A stretch of 64,000 bases of DNA. Source: Gemmatimonadota bacterium. Its GTDB lineage: Bacteria; Gemmatimonadota; Gemmatimonadetes; Gemmatimonadales; GWC2-71-9. Below the pieces are notes generated by a model. That model made no database searches, was not told where the DNA came from, and saw nothing but the letters and a program-made list of their open reading frames with translations. The stretch spans positions 1 to 64,000 of the forward strand of contig QHUB01000010.1 of the NCBI GenBank assembly GCA_003221035.1. Direction: 5' to 3'. Positions 37,785 through 46,668 of the stretch are shown here, piece by piece (within the stretch, counting starts at the first letter, position 1; each line of letters starts with the position of its first letter). The translations under genes and the position numbers were made by a program.

Positions 37785-38639
37785 CTAGCCTCTGGTTCTG
37801 GGACGGGGGGGCGGACTCTCGAAGGCCTTGCGGACTTCGTCGGCGATGCGGGCGAACGTCTGAGGCACACCCGGTAACGCATTTTGATTCGGAGTGCGGA
37901 TTTCACCGCGTTCGAGCCGGTCCAGCACCTGTTCGAGCGCGAGTTGCAGGCGCTCATTCGCTGCGCGATGCGTCCGCGTGACCGTGCCGCCGGCAAACGT
38001 CAGGCCGATGCCCGGGACCAGCGCGAGCGCCTGCGCCAGCGCCAGCGGCGGCGCGATGAGCACGGCTGACGCCGTCATCGCCCAGCCCAGAACCGTGAGC
38101 ACGGTTGCACCCGTTATGCGCTTGGTGCGTTGCTCGCGGATGTCGGCCTCGAGCCGCACCAGGCAAAATCCCGGCTCCAGCGGGATCACCTGCGCGCCGA
38201 TCTCCGACGCGCTCGCCAGCGAGTAGCGACGCTTGCCGGCCAGCGCGCGCTGGATCGATGCGAACGCGCCGGCCTTGGGCTCCCACGATGTGCGATCGGC
38301 GTGGCGGCGCTTTTGCTGCAGCAGCTCCTCCTCGATCATCCAGCGGCTCAGCGCGCGCTCCACGGCATCGCGGTCACCGGGCACCACACGGTGCGCGACG
38401 ATCGAGCGCGGACCCGTCAGCCATGCCCACGTACCGGTTGTGATTTCGGGCGCGGTGCGCGTCTGCTCATCGAGCATGGCCTGGCGCAGGTAGCGATCGG
38501 GAATGCCGACATCCTTGCCGAGCGCGACGACCTCGTCGGTCGTCAGGCCCTCACCGATGTCGTGTTCATCGGCTTGCAGCTCGGCGGCGCGCTTGATGAT
38601 GCGCTCGAGCGCTTCCCGGCTGATCAAATCCTTGCCCAT
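37785..38639 (-). CDS. Hypothetical membrane protein
   Basis: 284 aa with central TM pair; co-oriented in thiolase operon. Confidence 0.6.
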   Translation of the reverse strand: MGKDLISREALERIIKRAAELQADEHDIGEGLTTDEVVALGKDVGIPDRYLRQAMLDEQTRTAPEITTGTWAWLTGPRSIVAHRVVPGDRDAVERALSRWMIEEELLQQKRRHADRTSWEPKAGAFASIQRALAGKRRYSLASASEIGAQVIPLEPGFCLVRLEADIREQRTKRITGATVLTVLGWAMTASAVLIAPPLALAQALALVPGIGLTFAGGTVTRTHRAANERLQLALEQVLDRLERGEIRTPNQNALPGVPQTFARIADEVRKAFESPPPRPRTRG

Positions 38640-39836
38640 TTACAATGCCTCGACGATGACCGCCGCGCCCTGGCCGCCTCCGATGCACGCGGAGCCGAGG
38701 CCGAAGCGCTTCTTCTCACGCCGGAGCGCGTGCAGCAGATGAATCGTGATGCGAGTGCCGCTGGCCGCGAGCGGATGACCAATCGCGATCGCGCCGCCGC
38801 ACGTATTGGTGCGGTTGCGGTCGAGTCCCAGCTCTCGCTCGACCGCGAGGTACTGCGGCGCGAAGGCTTCGTTCACTTCGACGAGATCCATCTGCTCCAG
38901 TTTCATTCCTGCCTTCGCGAGTGCTTTACGCGCCGCCGGTGCGGGACCGATCCCCATGTGCTTTGGCTCGACGCCGGCCACGGCCCACGCCACCAGCCGG
39001 CCCAGAGGCTTCAGTCCATGCGCCCTGGCGTACTCTTCATGTGCGACCACGGTCGCGGCGCCCCCGTCGGAGATACCGGAGGCATTCCCCGCGGTGACCA
39101 ATCCGTCTTTCTTGAAGTACGGCTTGAGGCCGCTGAGAATTTCGAGCGTCGTCTCCGGCCGCATGTGCTCGTCGGCGCGGAACTCGACTTCCTTTCCTTT
39201 CACTTTGATCGTGACCGGCACTACCTCATCCTGAAAGACGCACGCGTCCCAGGCCTGCTTCGCGCGCCGCTGCGACGCAACCGCTACTTCATCCACTTCT
39301 TTTCTGGTGAGCTTGTACTTTTCGGCGAGGCTCTCCGCCGTCTCGGCCATCGAGAGACCGCACTGCGGATCTTTCAGCGCCTCCCACAGGAGGTCCTCGA
39401 GCGGCGCGGGACCCAGTCGCAGTCCCCACCGCGCGCCACGCACCACGTGCGGAGCCTGGCTCATCGACTCGGCGCCGCCCGCCAGAACTGCCTCGGCTTC
39501 GCCGAGGAGAATCAACTGGGCGGCTTGCGTGATCGCCTCGAACCCCGAGCCACACAACCGGTTCACCGTCACCGCCGGCGTCTCGATTGGCAGACCCGCC
39601 TTGAGACCGACGTGGCGAGCCATGTAGATCGCGTCGGCCGACGTTTGCAGCGCATTGCCGAACACCACGTGACCGAAATCGGTGGCGGGCACTCCCGAGC
39701 GCTGGATGGCGTGGCGCGAGGCCGCAGCACCTAAATCAATGGCCGACAAGTCCTTCAAAGAGCCGCCGAACGCGCCGAACCCCGTCCGCACACCGGACAG
39801 GAAGACGACGTCCTTATTGGCGCCCTGGGTTTTCAT
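38640..39836 (-). CDS. Acetyl-CoA C-acyltransferase (thiolase)
   Basis: VNRLCGSGFEAITQAAQ (Cys), NEAFAPQ, GGAIAIGHPLAASGTRI, GLGSACIGGGQG. Confidence 0.95.
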   Translation of the reverse strand: MKTQGANKDVVFLSGVRTGFGAFGGSLKDLSAIDLGAAASRHAIQRSGVPATDFGHVVFGNALQTSADAIYMARHVGLKAGLPIETPAVTVNRLCGSGFEAITQAAQLILLGEAEAVLAGGAESMSQAPHVVRGARWGLRLGPAPLEDLLWEALKDPQCGLSMAETAESLAEKYKLTRKEVDEVAVASQRRAKQAWDACVFQDEVVPVTIKVKGKEVEFRADEHMRPETTLEILSGLKPYFKKDGLVTAGNASGISDGGAATVVAHEEYARAHGLKPLGRLVAWAVAGVEPKHMGIGPAPAARKALAKAGMKLEQMDLVEVNEAFAPQYLAVERELGLDRNRTNTCGGAIAIGHPLAASGTRITIHLLHALRREKKRFGLGSACIGGGQGAAVIVEAL

Positions 39837-39902
39837 ATGCGGAACTCCGTCGTAAGTGGGCGGAATATGGGTCTTTAGCGAATGCGACGGTAGGTCGCGA
39901 CG

Positions 39903-39946
39903 CAAAAACACAAGCGGCGGATGGGGTTGTTCCCCACCCGCCGCGA
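39903..39946 (-). terminator. Rho-independent terminator of HTH-propeller gene
   Basis: gcggcgggtgggg-aaca-accccatccgccgc followed by ttgtgtttttg on minus strand. Confidence 0.75.
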
Positions 39947-39964
39947 AGCGTGCGCTCCAGCCCC

Positions 39965-41401
39965 TCAGCGTACGAGGTCGACCCACCCCGCTTCGTTGGC
40001 GATGAGCGCGGCAGTACCGAGCGCATTGAACGCGACATGCCGCGGGAGGCCGCCCGTTTCGAGCGCTCCCGCGGGCGTGAGGGTTTGAGCGTCGAGAATC
40101 GCAATCCGGCCCGCGGTGCGGAGACTTGCATACACGGCGGACTGGTCCGGTGTCAGCGCGATTTCATCGACCGGCGTGCCCACAGTGCGCCGCGTGAGCT
40201 TGCCTGTGGGAACATGAATGAGGTCGAGCCAGCCGTCTTCGTTGCCGCAATACAGCCGCACACCGTCCCGGGAGATTGCGACGCCCAGCGGCCGGCCGCC
40301 GACTTCGTAGCGGTGCGTCACGCTGAGTGTGCGCGCATCGATCTCCAGAATCATGCCGGCCTTCCACGTGGGTACGAACACACGGCTGCCAGCCGGGTGC
40401 ACAACCAGTTCCGTCGTTGCGAGCGGCAGCGACATCGACCGGACGATCCGGCCGCCGTTTTCGGTCAACGCACAGACGCAGAGGCGGTCCAGATTGGTGG
40501 TGACGTACAGGGTACGGCCGTCCGGAGCCAGCGCGGCGCCGAGTGTGTCGCCTTCCATGGAGATTGAGCCGACCCGATGTGGCCACGCCAGGTCTACGAC
40601 TGCGACATCGTGCGTGAACTGATTCGTGACCCACGCGCGACCTCCAGTGGGTGCCACGATAACGCGGGTCGGCGCGACGCCGACGCGAATGGATCCGCTG
40701 GATGCCAATGGCTGAAGCTGTAGGCGCTCGAGAACCGCCGCGTGCAAACGCGTCAGCCACGCAGTGCCGTTGGGAGCGATCGAGACATCGAACGGGTATC
40801 CGGGCATACTCAAGCGCGAGGCGAGAATGCCACGAGGCTTTCCGGGTACTTCGCCGGCCGGATGCGAAGGAATGCGCGGTGCGCGGTCGCCAAGACCGCT
40901 GACGCCTGGATCCGCCCCTACAGCAAGTCGAGCTTCCGCCTCCCGCCGCCCCGTGGCCTGGAGATACGGCTGCAGGGCGAGGTGATGCATGGGGCGGTCT
41001 TTCCAGACGGCCTGGAAACGGAGGATGGCGCCGGCAATCCCGCCGCGCCGCACGCGCGACCACGGTGCGCCCATCAAACGGCGCACCAGTCGATAGCAGG
41101 TAGCGGGCTCGAGATGCGCCTGGCGCGCCAGATTCAGTAGTGAAGCGCCGGTTTGCTCCCACTGGAGCACCCAATAGAAGAGACGGGTCCAGGCCGCGAG
41201 CTCTTCGAGCGGCGGCAGACTCGCTCGCCTGAGCGTGCGGGCGACCTGATGACGAGTGCGCAGACCGAGGAAGATGGCGACATCGCCGGCGGGGGGCAGC
41301 AACCCATTCTTGCAGGCGAGCACGTCCACGACAGCACGTGCTTCACCTGCCAGCGACGGCAGCGCGACGTTCAGAGCCTTGGCGAGTGGAAGAAGCGCCA
41401 T
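39965..41401 (-). CDS. HTH-like domain fused to cytoplasmic YVTN/YncE-type beta-propeller
   Basis: N-terminus LLNLARQAHLEPATCYRLVRRLMGAPWSRVRRGG; C-terminus APTGGRAWVTNQFTHDVAVVDL..., APDGRTLYVTTN..., SRDGVRLYCGNEDG...; no signal peptide or TM. Confidence 0.65.
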   Translation of the reverse strand: MALLPLAKALNVALPSLAGEARAVVDVLACKNGLLPPAGDVAIFLGLRTRHQVARTLRRASLPPLEELAAWTRLFYWVLQWEQTGASLLNLARQAHLEPATCYRLVRRLMGAPWSRVRRGGIAGAILRFQAVWKDRPMHHLALQPYLQATGRREAEARLAVGADPGVSGLGDRAPRIPSHPAGEVPGKPRGILASRLSMPGYPFDVSIAPNGTAWLTRLHAAVLERLQLQPLASSGSIRVGVAPTRVIVAPTGGRAWVTNQFTHDVAVVDLAWPHRVGSISMEGDTLGAALAPDGRTLYVTTNLDRLCVCALTENGGRIVRSMSLPLATTELVVHPAGSRVFVPTWKAGMILEIDARTLSVTHRYEVGGRPLGVAISRDGVRLYCGNEDGWLDLIHVPTGKLTRRTVGTPVDEIALTPDQSAVYASLRTAGRIAILDAQTLTPAGALETGGLPRHVAFNALGTAALIANEAGWVDLVR

Positions 41402-41434
41402 TAATCCTTCACTCTAACTGTAGGGATTAATTCC
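41402..41434. promoter_or_regulatory. Inverted repeat TTAATCC-N16-GGATTAA at start of HTH-propeller gene
   Basis: ttaatcc (41401-41407) and ggattaattcc (41424-41434). Confidence 0.45.
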
Positions 41435-41476
41435 TACCCAACGCAACCAATCAGTGCCGACCCTGTCAACTGGGAT

Positions 41477-42508
41477 TCAAACCAGGTCCGCCAATGCTCT
41501 TGCCACCGCGGTAGTACGCGCCTCACCGCCGAGATCAGGCGTGCGCGTTCTGCTTGCGAGCACGGTCCGCACGGCTTGCTTAAGATCGGCGCTGGCAGCG
41601 GGGTACCCGAGGTGCTCGAACATCAAACCGCCGGTCAACACCGCGGCAACAGGGTTGGCCACACCCTTACCCGCGATGGCTGGCGCCGACCCGTGCACCG
41701 GCTCGAACAGCGCATGGCGCCGGCCGGGGTGCAGATTTGCGCTCGCGGCCGTCCCTAGCCCCCCAACGAGCCCGGCACCGAGGTCGGAGAGGATATCTCC
41801 GTAAAGGTTATTGGTGACAATGACTTGAAATCGTTGGGGCTCTCGCACCAGTTCGAGCGCGAGCGCATCGACGTAGCGGTGCTCGGCCGTGAGCTCCGCA
41901 TACTCTCGCGCGATCGCCCTGAACTTGTCCTGCCAGATCCGGTGCGTTGGGATCGCGTTCGACTTGTCGCTCATGGTGACGCGGGTCTTGCCGTGTGCCT
42001 TGGCCCACTCGAAGGCCGCGCGGATGATCCGCTCGACGCCTTTGCCGGTGTTGACCTCCTCGGCGACGTGCTCATCGCCGCTCGAGCGGCCGCGGCCGAG
42101 GTATTGGCCCTCGGTGTTCTCGCGGAAGATGACAAAATCGATCGACCCCGGATTCCGCAGCGGTGTCAGATCGGGATGGAGCAGCTCAACGGGCCGGAAG
42201 TTGACGTAGAGGTCGAGCTTGAAGCGCAGACCGAGCAGGATGTCACGGGCGTGCTCGTTGCCTGGCACTCTGGGGTCGCCGAGGGCGCCGAGGAAGATGG
42301 CGTCAACGTCGTTCTGCAGACGCCGGAACGCCGCGTCCGGGAGCGTCTCTTTCGTCTTGAGATAGTGAGCTGCGGAGTACGGCAGCCGTTCCCAGCGGAT
42401 CGCGAAGGAGTGTTTCGCGGCCACGCGATCGAGAATCGGTATCGCGGCCTCGATGACCTCCGGACCGATCCCGTCTCCCGCGATGACCGCGACGGTGAAT
42501 GCCTTCAC
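41477..42508 (-). CDS. Isocitrate/isopropylmalate dehydrogenase family protein
   Basis: VAVIAGDGIGPEVIEAA...VIFRENTEGQYLG...VTNNLYGDILSDLGAGLVGGLG...FEPVHGSAPAIAGK; GTG 42508. Confidence 0.93.
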   Translation of the reverse strand: MKAFTVAVIAGDGIGPEVIEAAIPILDRVAAKHSFAIRWERLPYSAAHYLKTKETLPDAAFRRLQNDVDAIFLGALGDPRVPGNEHARDILLGLRFKLDLYVNFRPVELLHPDLTPLRNPGSIDFVIFRENTEGQYLGRGRSSGDEHVAEEVNTGKGVERIIRAAFEWAKAHGKTRVTMSDKSNAIPTHRIWQDKFRAIAREYAELTAEHRYVDALALELVREPQRFQVIVTNNLYGDILSDLGAGLVGGLGTAASANLHPGRRHALFEPVHGSAPAIAGKGVANPVAAVLTGGLMFEHLGYPAASADLKQAVRTVLASRTRTPDLGGEARTTAVARALADLV

Positions 42509-43164
42509 TCGAACCCGGTCGGGCGGCCGCAGGCCAGACAGTACGCCCAACCCACGTCCAGCTCGCTCCCACAGCCCTGGCATTTCAGCTCGCCCTCGCG
42601 CGGCTGCCCGCAATGGGGGCAGAAGCGCGCCTCGCGGTTCGCGGGCAATACGCCGCCGCAGTACTCGCACTGATTCGGCGCCAGGGCATCCTTGGCCTTG
42701 GGGACGGCCGAGCGGAATGCCGCGGGCGGGGAGACTGGCAGGGGAACGGGATTCTCACCCGTCGTGTCGCTGAGCTCCATTTCGTCGTCCGAAGTCTGAG
42801 CTGACGGGGGCGCGTACGCGCGGTCGGCCTGCATCACCCGCTCGGCGGCGCGTCCGTTCACCATGATCTGCGCGTCGGGAAAGGTGCGGAAGTACGCCGG
42901 ATCGGGATTGATGGTGGCGATTTCGCGCTGCATCGCGTCGCGCACCGTCTCCGGCTCGAGCTGCACGTAGTTCCGCTCCCCCGCGAGCAGGCGCAGCACG
43001 GCCATCTCATAGTCCTGATGCGTCGCGACGTTCAACCGTGAGCGATTGGAGCGATACGGAACGAGGCGCTCGTACACGTCGGACGCAGGGAAGGGCACGG
43101 CCACGCGTGCCTCGCGCGCGAGCGCGCCGACGAGCAGGCCGAACAGCCGATCGAGCTCATCCAC
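42505..43164 (-). CDS. Zinc-ribbon protein
   Basis: CEYCGGVLPANREARFCPHCGQPREGELKCQGCGSELDVGWAYCLACGRP. Confidence 0.75.
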   Translation of the reverse strand: MDELDRLFGLLVGALAREARVAVPFPASDVYERLVPYRSNRSRLNVATHQDYEMAVLRLLAGERNYVQLEPETVRDAMQREIATINPDPAYFRTFPDAQIMVNGRAAERVMQADRAYAPPSAQTSDDEMELSDTTGENPVPLPVSPPAAFRSAVPKAKDALAPNQCEYCGGVLPANREARFCPHCGQPREGELKCQGCGSELDVGWAYCLACGRPTGFE

Positions 43165-43636
43165 CGTTCCGCCACGCCCTCATCCATTTGTCATACAGCA
43201 CCGGGACGACGCCTCCCTGCTGCAGCACTTCGACGCCCGACGGATCGCGATACGCTTTGCGGTAGAACACGTGCGTGACGCCGGAGTTGATGATGAGCTT
43301 CGCGCACATCACGCAGGGCGATGCGCTCACGAAGACGACTTTGTCCCGCACGTTGCCCGGCGCTTTGACCAGGGCGTTCATCTCGGAGTGAATGCAGCCG
43401 CAATTCCCCGGCACCGCCGAGTCGCATTTGTTCGGCAGCCCGCGCGCGTTGCCGTTGTAGCCGATGGCCAGCACGTTCTCGAGCCGCTGATCGGTGACCA
43501 CCGTTCCCACTTGCAGGCGCAGACAGGTCGAGCGTTTGGCCAGCTCTTCCGCCATGCGCATGTACACCTCGTAGAGCGGGATCCTGTCGACGGCGACCGT
43601 TTGGTCGGACGCGACCAGGTGGTCTTTAGGCACGCT
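43157..43636 (-). CDS. dCMP/deoxycytidylate deaminase family protein
   Basis: CIHSEMNALVKAP (HxE), SPCVMCAKLIINSGV (PCxxC). Confidence 0.93.
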   Translation of the reverse strand, partial: SVPKDHLVASDQTVAVDRIPLYEVYMRMAEELAKRSTCLRLQVGTVVTDQRLENVLAIGYNGNARGLPNKCDSAVPGNCGCIHSEMNALVKAPGNVRDKVVFVSASPCVMCAKLIINSGVTHVFYRKAYRDPSGVEVLQQGGVVPVLYDKWMRAWRNGG

Positions 43637-44204
43637 CATGCAGCTCCTTGTCGGGATCGAAGTCCACAAACTTGCCGCGCGCGCGCAGTTGCGCGAGCCA
43701 GGTATCGAAGCCGGATGGGATCAGGCCGTTGGAGCGCTGCTGCTGGTCGGCGGCGCGAATCGCGACGATGTTCGCGTATTCGTTTTTCACATGCTCGTTG
43801 TGCCCGCGCACCCAGCGCCAATCCACCGTATGGGCGCGCGCGACCTGGGCCAGCTTCTGCCAGAGATCCAAGTTCTCGAGCGCGCCGGTCTTCCGCCGCC
43901 AGCCGCGTGCTTCCCATCCCGGCAGCCACTCGGTCATCCCTTTGATGAGATACTCCGAGTCGGACACGAGCCGGACGTGGGCGTGTCCCCACTGCCGCCG
44001 GATCCATTCGAGCGTCCCGATCGCGCCGGCGAGCGCCATCTTGTTGTTGGTCGTCTGGGGCGAGCACTCGTAGAAATCCCAACGCGCGACGCTGTCGCCG
44101 GCCGGCGCTTCGACCAACGCGCCGTTCCCTCCGCGGCTCGGCTTGGTGGAGTCGTTGCCGAGACAGCTCTCGTCGGCGTGCACGAGCACAAATCGTCCCG
44201 TCAC
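43626..44204 (-). CDS. RNase HI-like protein with altered catalytic carboxylates
   Basis: VLVHADESCLGNDST, QTTNNKMALAGAIGTLEW, VRLVSDSEYLIKGMTEWLPGWEARGWRRK, WRWVRGHNEHVKNEYANIVA; GTG 44204. Confidence 0.8.
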   Translation of the reverse strand: MTGRFVLVHADESCLGNDSTKPSRGGNGALVEAPAGDSVARWDFYECSPQTTNNKMALAGAIGTLEWIRRQWGHAHVRLVSDSEYLIKGMTEWLPGWEARGWRRKTGALENLDLWQKLAQVARAHTVDWRWVRGHNEHVKNEYANIVAIRAADQQQRSNGLIPSGFDTWLAQLRARGKFVDFDPDKELHERA

Positions 44205-44938
44205 GGCTGGATCACCACCGGGATGTCCGTGTGCAGCAGGATATCTTCGGCGTGCGACACGGTGACGGCCTGGCGCTCGCCCACGTGCGCGCCCGCGAAC
44301 AGCGCATCGCACTGCGTGCGTGCGATGACGCGCGCGACGGCCTCCCCGGGGGTGCCGTGCTCGAGATGCGTGACGAATGCGACTCCCTGCAGCGACAACA
44401 GCGCCTCCGCTTCGCCCACCACCATGGTCCCCATGGCGGGATCGATCGTGGCGTGAATGATGTGCACCGTACTGTGCGTGACGCTCGAGAACCGCGCCAC
44501 CAGCTCGAGCGCCCGCCGCGCCGTCGCGCGGCCGTCGTAGGCGATGGCGCAGGAATTCATCGGCGACGGCTTACTCGCGCACACGATCACCGAGCGCTCG
44601 GCGATTCGGATCAGCGACGCCACGGTCTTTCCGACGCCCGCGGCGGGGGAGGAGCGCCCGCGGCGTCCGACCAGCACCGTATCGACGTCGCGCGCGAGCG
44701 CCGCAAGCTCCTCGTCAGGATGGCCGCGCCGGAGCACCGGCTCGGCTTTCAGGCCGGCATCGCGCACGCGCTCTTCTGCGCGCTGCAGCAGATCACCGGA
44801 ATCCGAAGCGCGCCGTCCGATTCCGTGCGTCTCCTGCACATGGGCCAACACGATCTTGGCCTTGAATCGCTGCGCGAGATGGACCGCCTGCTCGAGCGCT
44901 TCGTCGGCGTTGGGACTGCCGTCCAGACCTACGAGCAT
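44201..44938 (-). CDS. Universal stress protein (two UspA domains)
   Basis: MLVGLDGSPNADEALEQAVHLAQRFKAKIVLAHV... Confidence 0.85.
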   Translation of the reverse strand: MLVGLDGSPNADEALEQAVHLAQRFKAKIVLAHVQETHGIGRRASDSGDLLQRAEERVRDAGLKAEPVLRRGHPDEELAALARDVDTVLVGRRGRSSPAAGVGKTVASLIRIAERSVIVCASKPSPMNSCAIAYDGRATARRALELVARFSSVTHSTVHIIHATIDPAMGTMVVGEAEALLSLQGVAFVTHLEHGTPGEAVARVIARTQCDALFAGAHVGERQAVTVSHAEDILLHTDIPVVIQP

Positions 44939-44952
44939 GCGAGTGAACAATG

Positions 44953-44973
44953 GAGTCGGGAGCCGGGATTGAG
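44953..44973. repeat. GARYCGG heptads gagtcgg-gagccgg-gattgag
   Basis: Direct reading; intergenic, just upstream of UspA start. Confidence 0.7.
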
Positions 44974-44980
44974 GGCGATG

Positions 44981-45217
44981 CTAGGACAGCACCGCGAAGC
45001 TCTCCAGATCGCGCAACCGGAACGTGAGGACCTCGCCCGTCATGGGAAGCCGTCCCGCGAGGACATCATCGCGTCCGCTCGTCTCGAGGTGCTCGGCCAC
45101 AACGACATATTCGGTGCCGCGGCGCTTGAGCGCCACCCGGCGATGCTCCCGCACCGCGCGTTCCAGCGCATCGAGCGACTCCGGCGTCAGCGCGCGGAAT
45201 TCCCGAATCGTGGCCAT
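44981..45217 (-). CDS. Small hypothetical protein (78 aa)
   Basis: ORF immediately downstream of selD; no family assigned. Confidence 0.55.
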   Translation of the reverse strand: MATIREFRALTPESLDALERAVREHRRVALKRRGTEYVVVAEHLETSGRDDVLAGRLPMTGEVLTFRLRDLESFAVLS

Positions 45218-45223
45218 GGCGGT

Positions 45224-46270
45224 CTAGCTCACCGAAATCGCGCCGGCGACGCCGCGCGTGATCCGGCCGATTTTCGCGGCGGCGGGTGTGCCCTCCCGCT
45301 CCAGCGCGGCGAGCAGCGCACTCGCGCGATCGGGATCGACAGCGATCAACAACCCACCGGACGTCTGCGCGTCGAACAGCAGCACCCGAACCGCCTCGGG
45401 GACGCCGTCGGCGATTTTCACGTGCGGCCCCAGCGCTTCGCGATTGCGCGTCGTGCCGCCCGGAATGGCGCCGCGCTGGGCCAGCTCGACGGCTTTGGGC
45501 AAGAGCGGTACGGCCGCCGCGGCGATCTCGGCCGCCATGCCGCTCGCGGCAAGCATGTTGTGGAGATGACCGAGCAGCCCAAACCCGGTGACGTCGGTGG
45601 CGGCGTGCACGCCACCGCCGGTGGCGCGCATGGCTCGTGCTGCGCCCGCGTTCAACGTGGCCATCGATTGCACCGCAGGCGCGATGTCGGCTGCGGTCGC
45701 CAGATCGCGTTTTAACGCGGTTGCGAGCACACCCGTACCGATCGGCTTGGTCAGTACCAGCACGTCGCCGGCGCGCGCGCGCGCGAGAGTGATGAGCCGG
45801 TTTGGATGTACTTCGCCGATCGCCACCATGCCGTACTTCGGCTCCGGATCGTCGATGGAATGGCCGCCGAGCACAAAGGCCCCGGCCTCTTTCGCGACAT
45901 CCGCGCCGCCCCGCAGCACGTCGCCGAGCAGCTCATAGGGAAGCGTGTCGCGCGGCCAGCCGACGAGATTCAATGCGAGCAGCGGCGTGCCGCCCATCGC
46001 GTAGACGTCCGAGAACGCGTTGGCGGCCGCGATCCGCCCGAAGTCATAGGCGTCATCGACGATCGGGGTGAAGAAATCGACGGTCGCGACAATCGCCCGA
46101 TCCGGCGTCAGTTGATACACGGCGGCGTCGTCCCGCGTCGCAGCGTCGACCAGGATGCGTGGATCGGAAATCGTCGGCACGTAGCGCAAGACCTGCGCCA
46201 ACTCGGCGGGGCCGAGCTTGCAGGCTCAGCCGGCGCCGTGCGAAAGCGCAGTCAGGCGAATAGTTGTCAT
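45224..46270 (-). CDS. selD: Selenide, water dikinase; putative selenoprotein (UGA/Sec at 46226-46228)
   Basis: Continuous frame if UGA is read through: MTTIRLTALSHGAG-U-ACKLGPAELAQVLRYVP...; then canonical SelD (LGGHSIDDPEPKYGMVAIGEVHP, TDVTGFGLLGHLHNM, DAQTSGGLL). Confidence 0.92.
46184..46198 (-). promoter_or_regulatory. Candidate bacterial SECIS apical hairpin GCGCA-GGUCU-UGCGC
   Basis: Hairpin ~27 nt downstream of the UGA; loop GGUCU resembles the E. coli fdhF SECIS apical loop. Confidence 0.7.
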
Positions 46271-46287
46271 TGGTCCTGCGAAGATAG

Positions 46288-46668
46288 CTACGAAAGGCGC
46301 CAGGCGAGCAGCGCGCCCGCGATCACGTACCGGGCGAGATGAGCGCATGCCGCAGCCACGAGCGCGCGCTTCGGCGCCGGATTCTGCCCGATCGCGAACC
46401 ACTTTGGCACCGTCGCGAGCGCCCCGACCAGCAGAAACAGCAGCCACCATCCGCCGCTTCCGAGAGAATCGAACCACAGCGACGCGATCAACGTCAGGAG
46501 CAGCGCTTCGACGAGCCGCTCGACGAGCAGCCGCGACGAAACGCCGACGAGAAACTCCGCGTCGTCAGGGAGCGCGAGCCGGTAGAACAGATAATGGGTG
46601 GCAAACGTCGCGATTTCGAACCACGCGGCGACGACGATCGATGCGATGACAAGTCGCCCCAGCGTCAC
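46288..46668 (-). CDS. Hypothetical membrane protein
   Basis: 126 aa, several TM helices. Confidence 0.6.
   Translation of the reverse strand: MTLGRLVIASIVVAAWFEIATFATHYLFYRLALPDDAEFLVGVSSRLLVERLVEALLLTLIASLWFDSLGSGGWWLLFLLVGALATVPKWFAIGQNPAPKRALVAAACAHLARYVIAGALLAWRLS

Noticed and set aside
38130-39734. 534-aa plus ORF antisense to thiolase
   Set aside because: Shadow ORF; thiolase motifs on minus strand.
41465-41490. T-arm-like ctggtttgaatcccag on minus strand
   Set aside because: No acceptor, D or anticodon arms; overlaps the end of the IPMDH-family gene.
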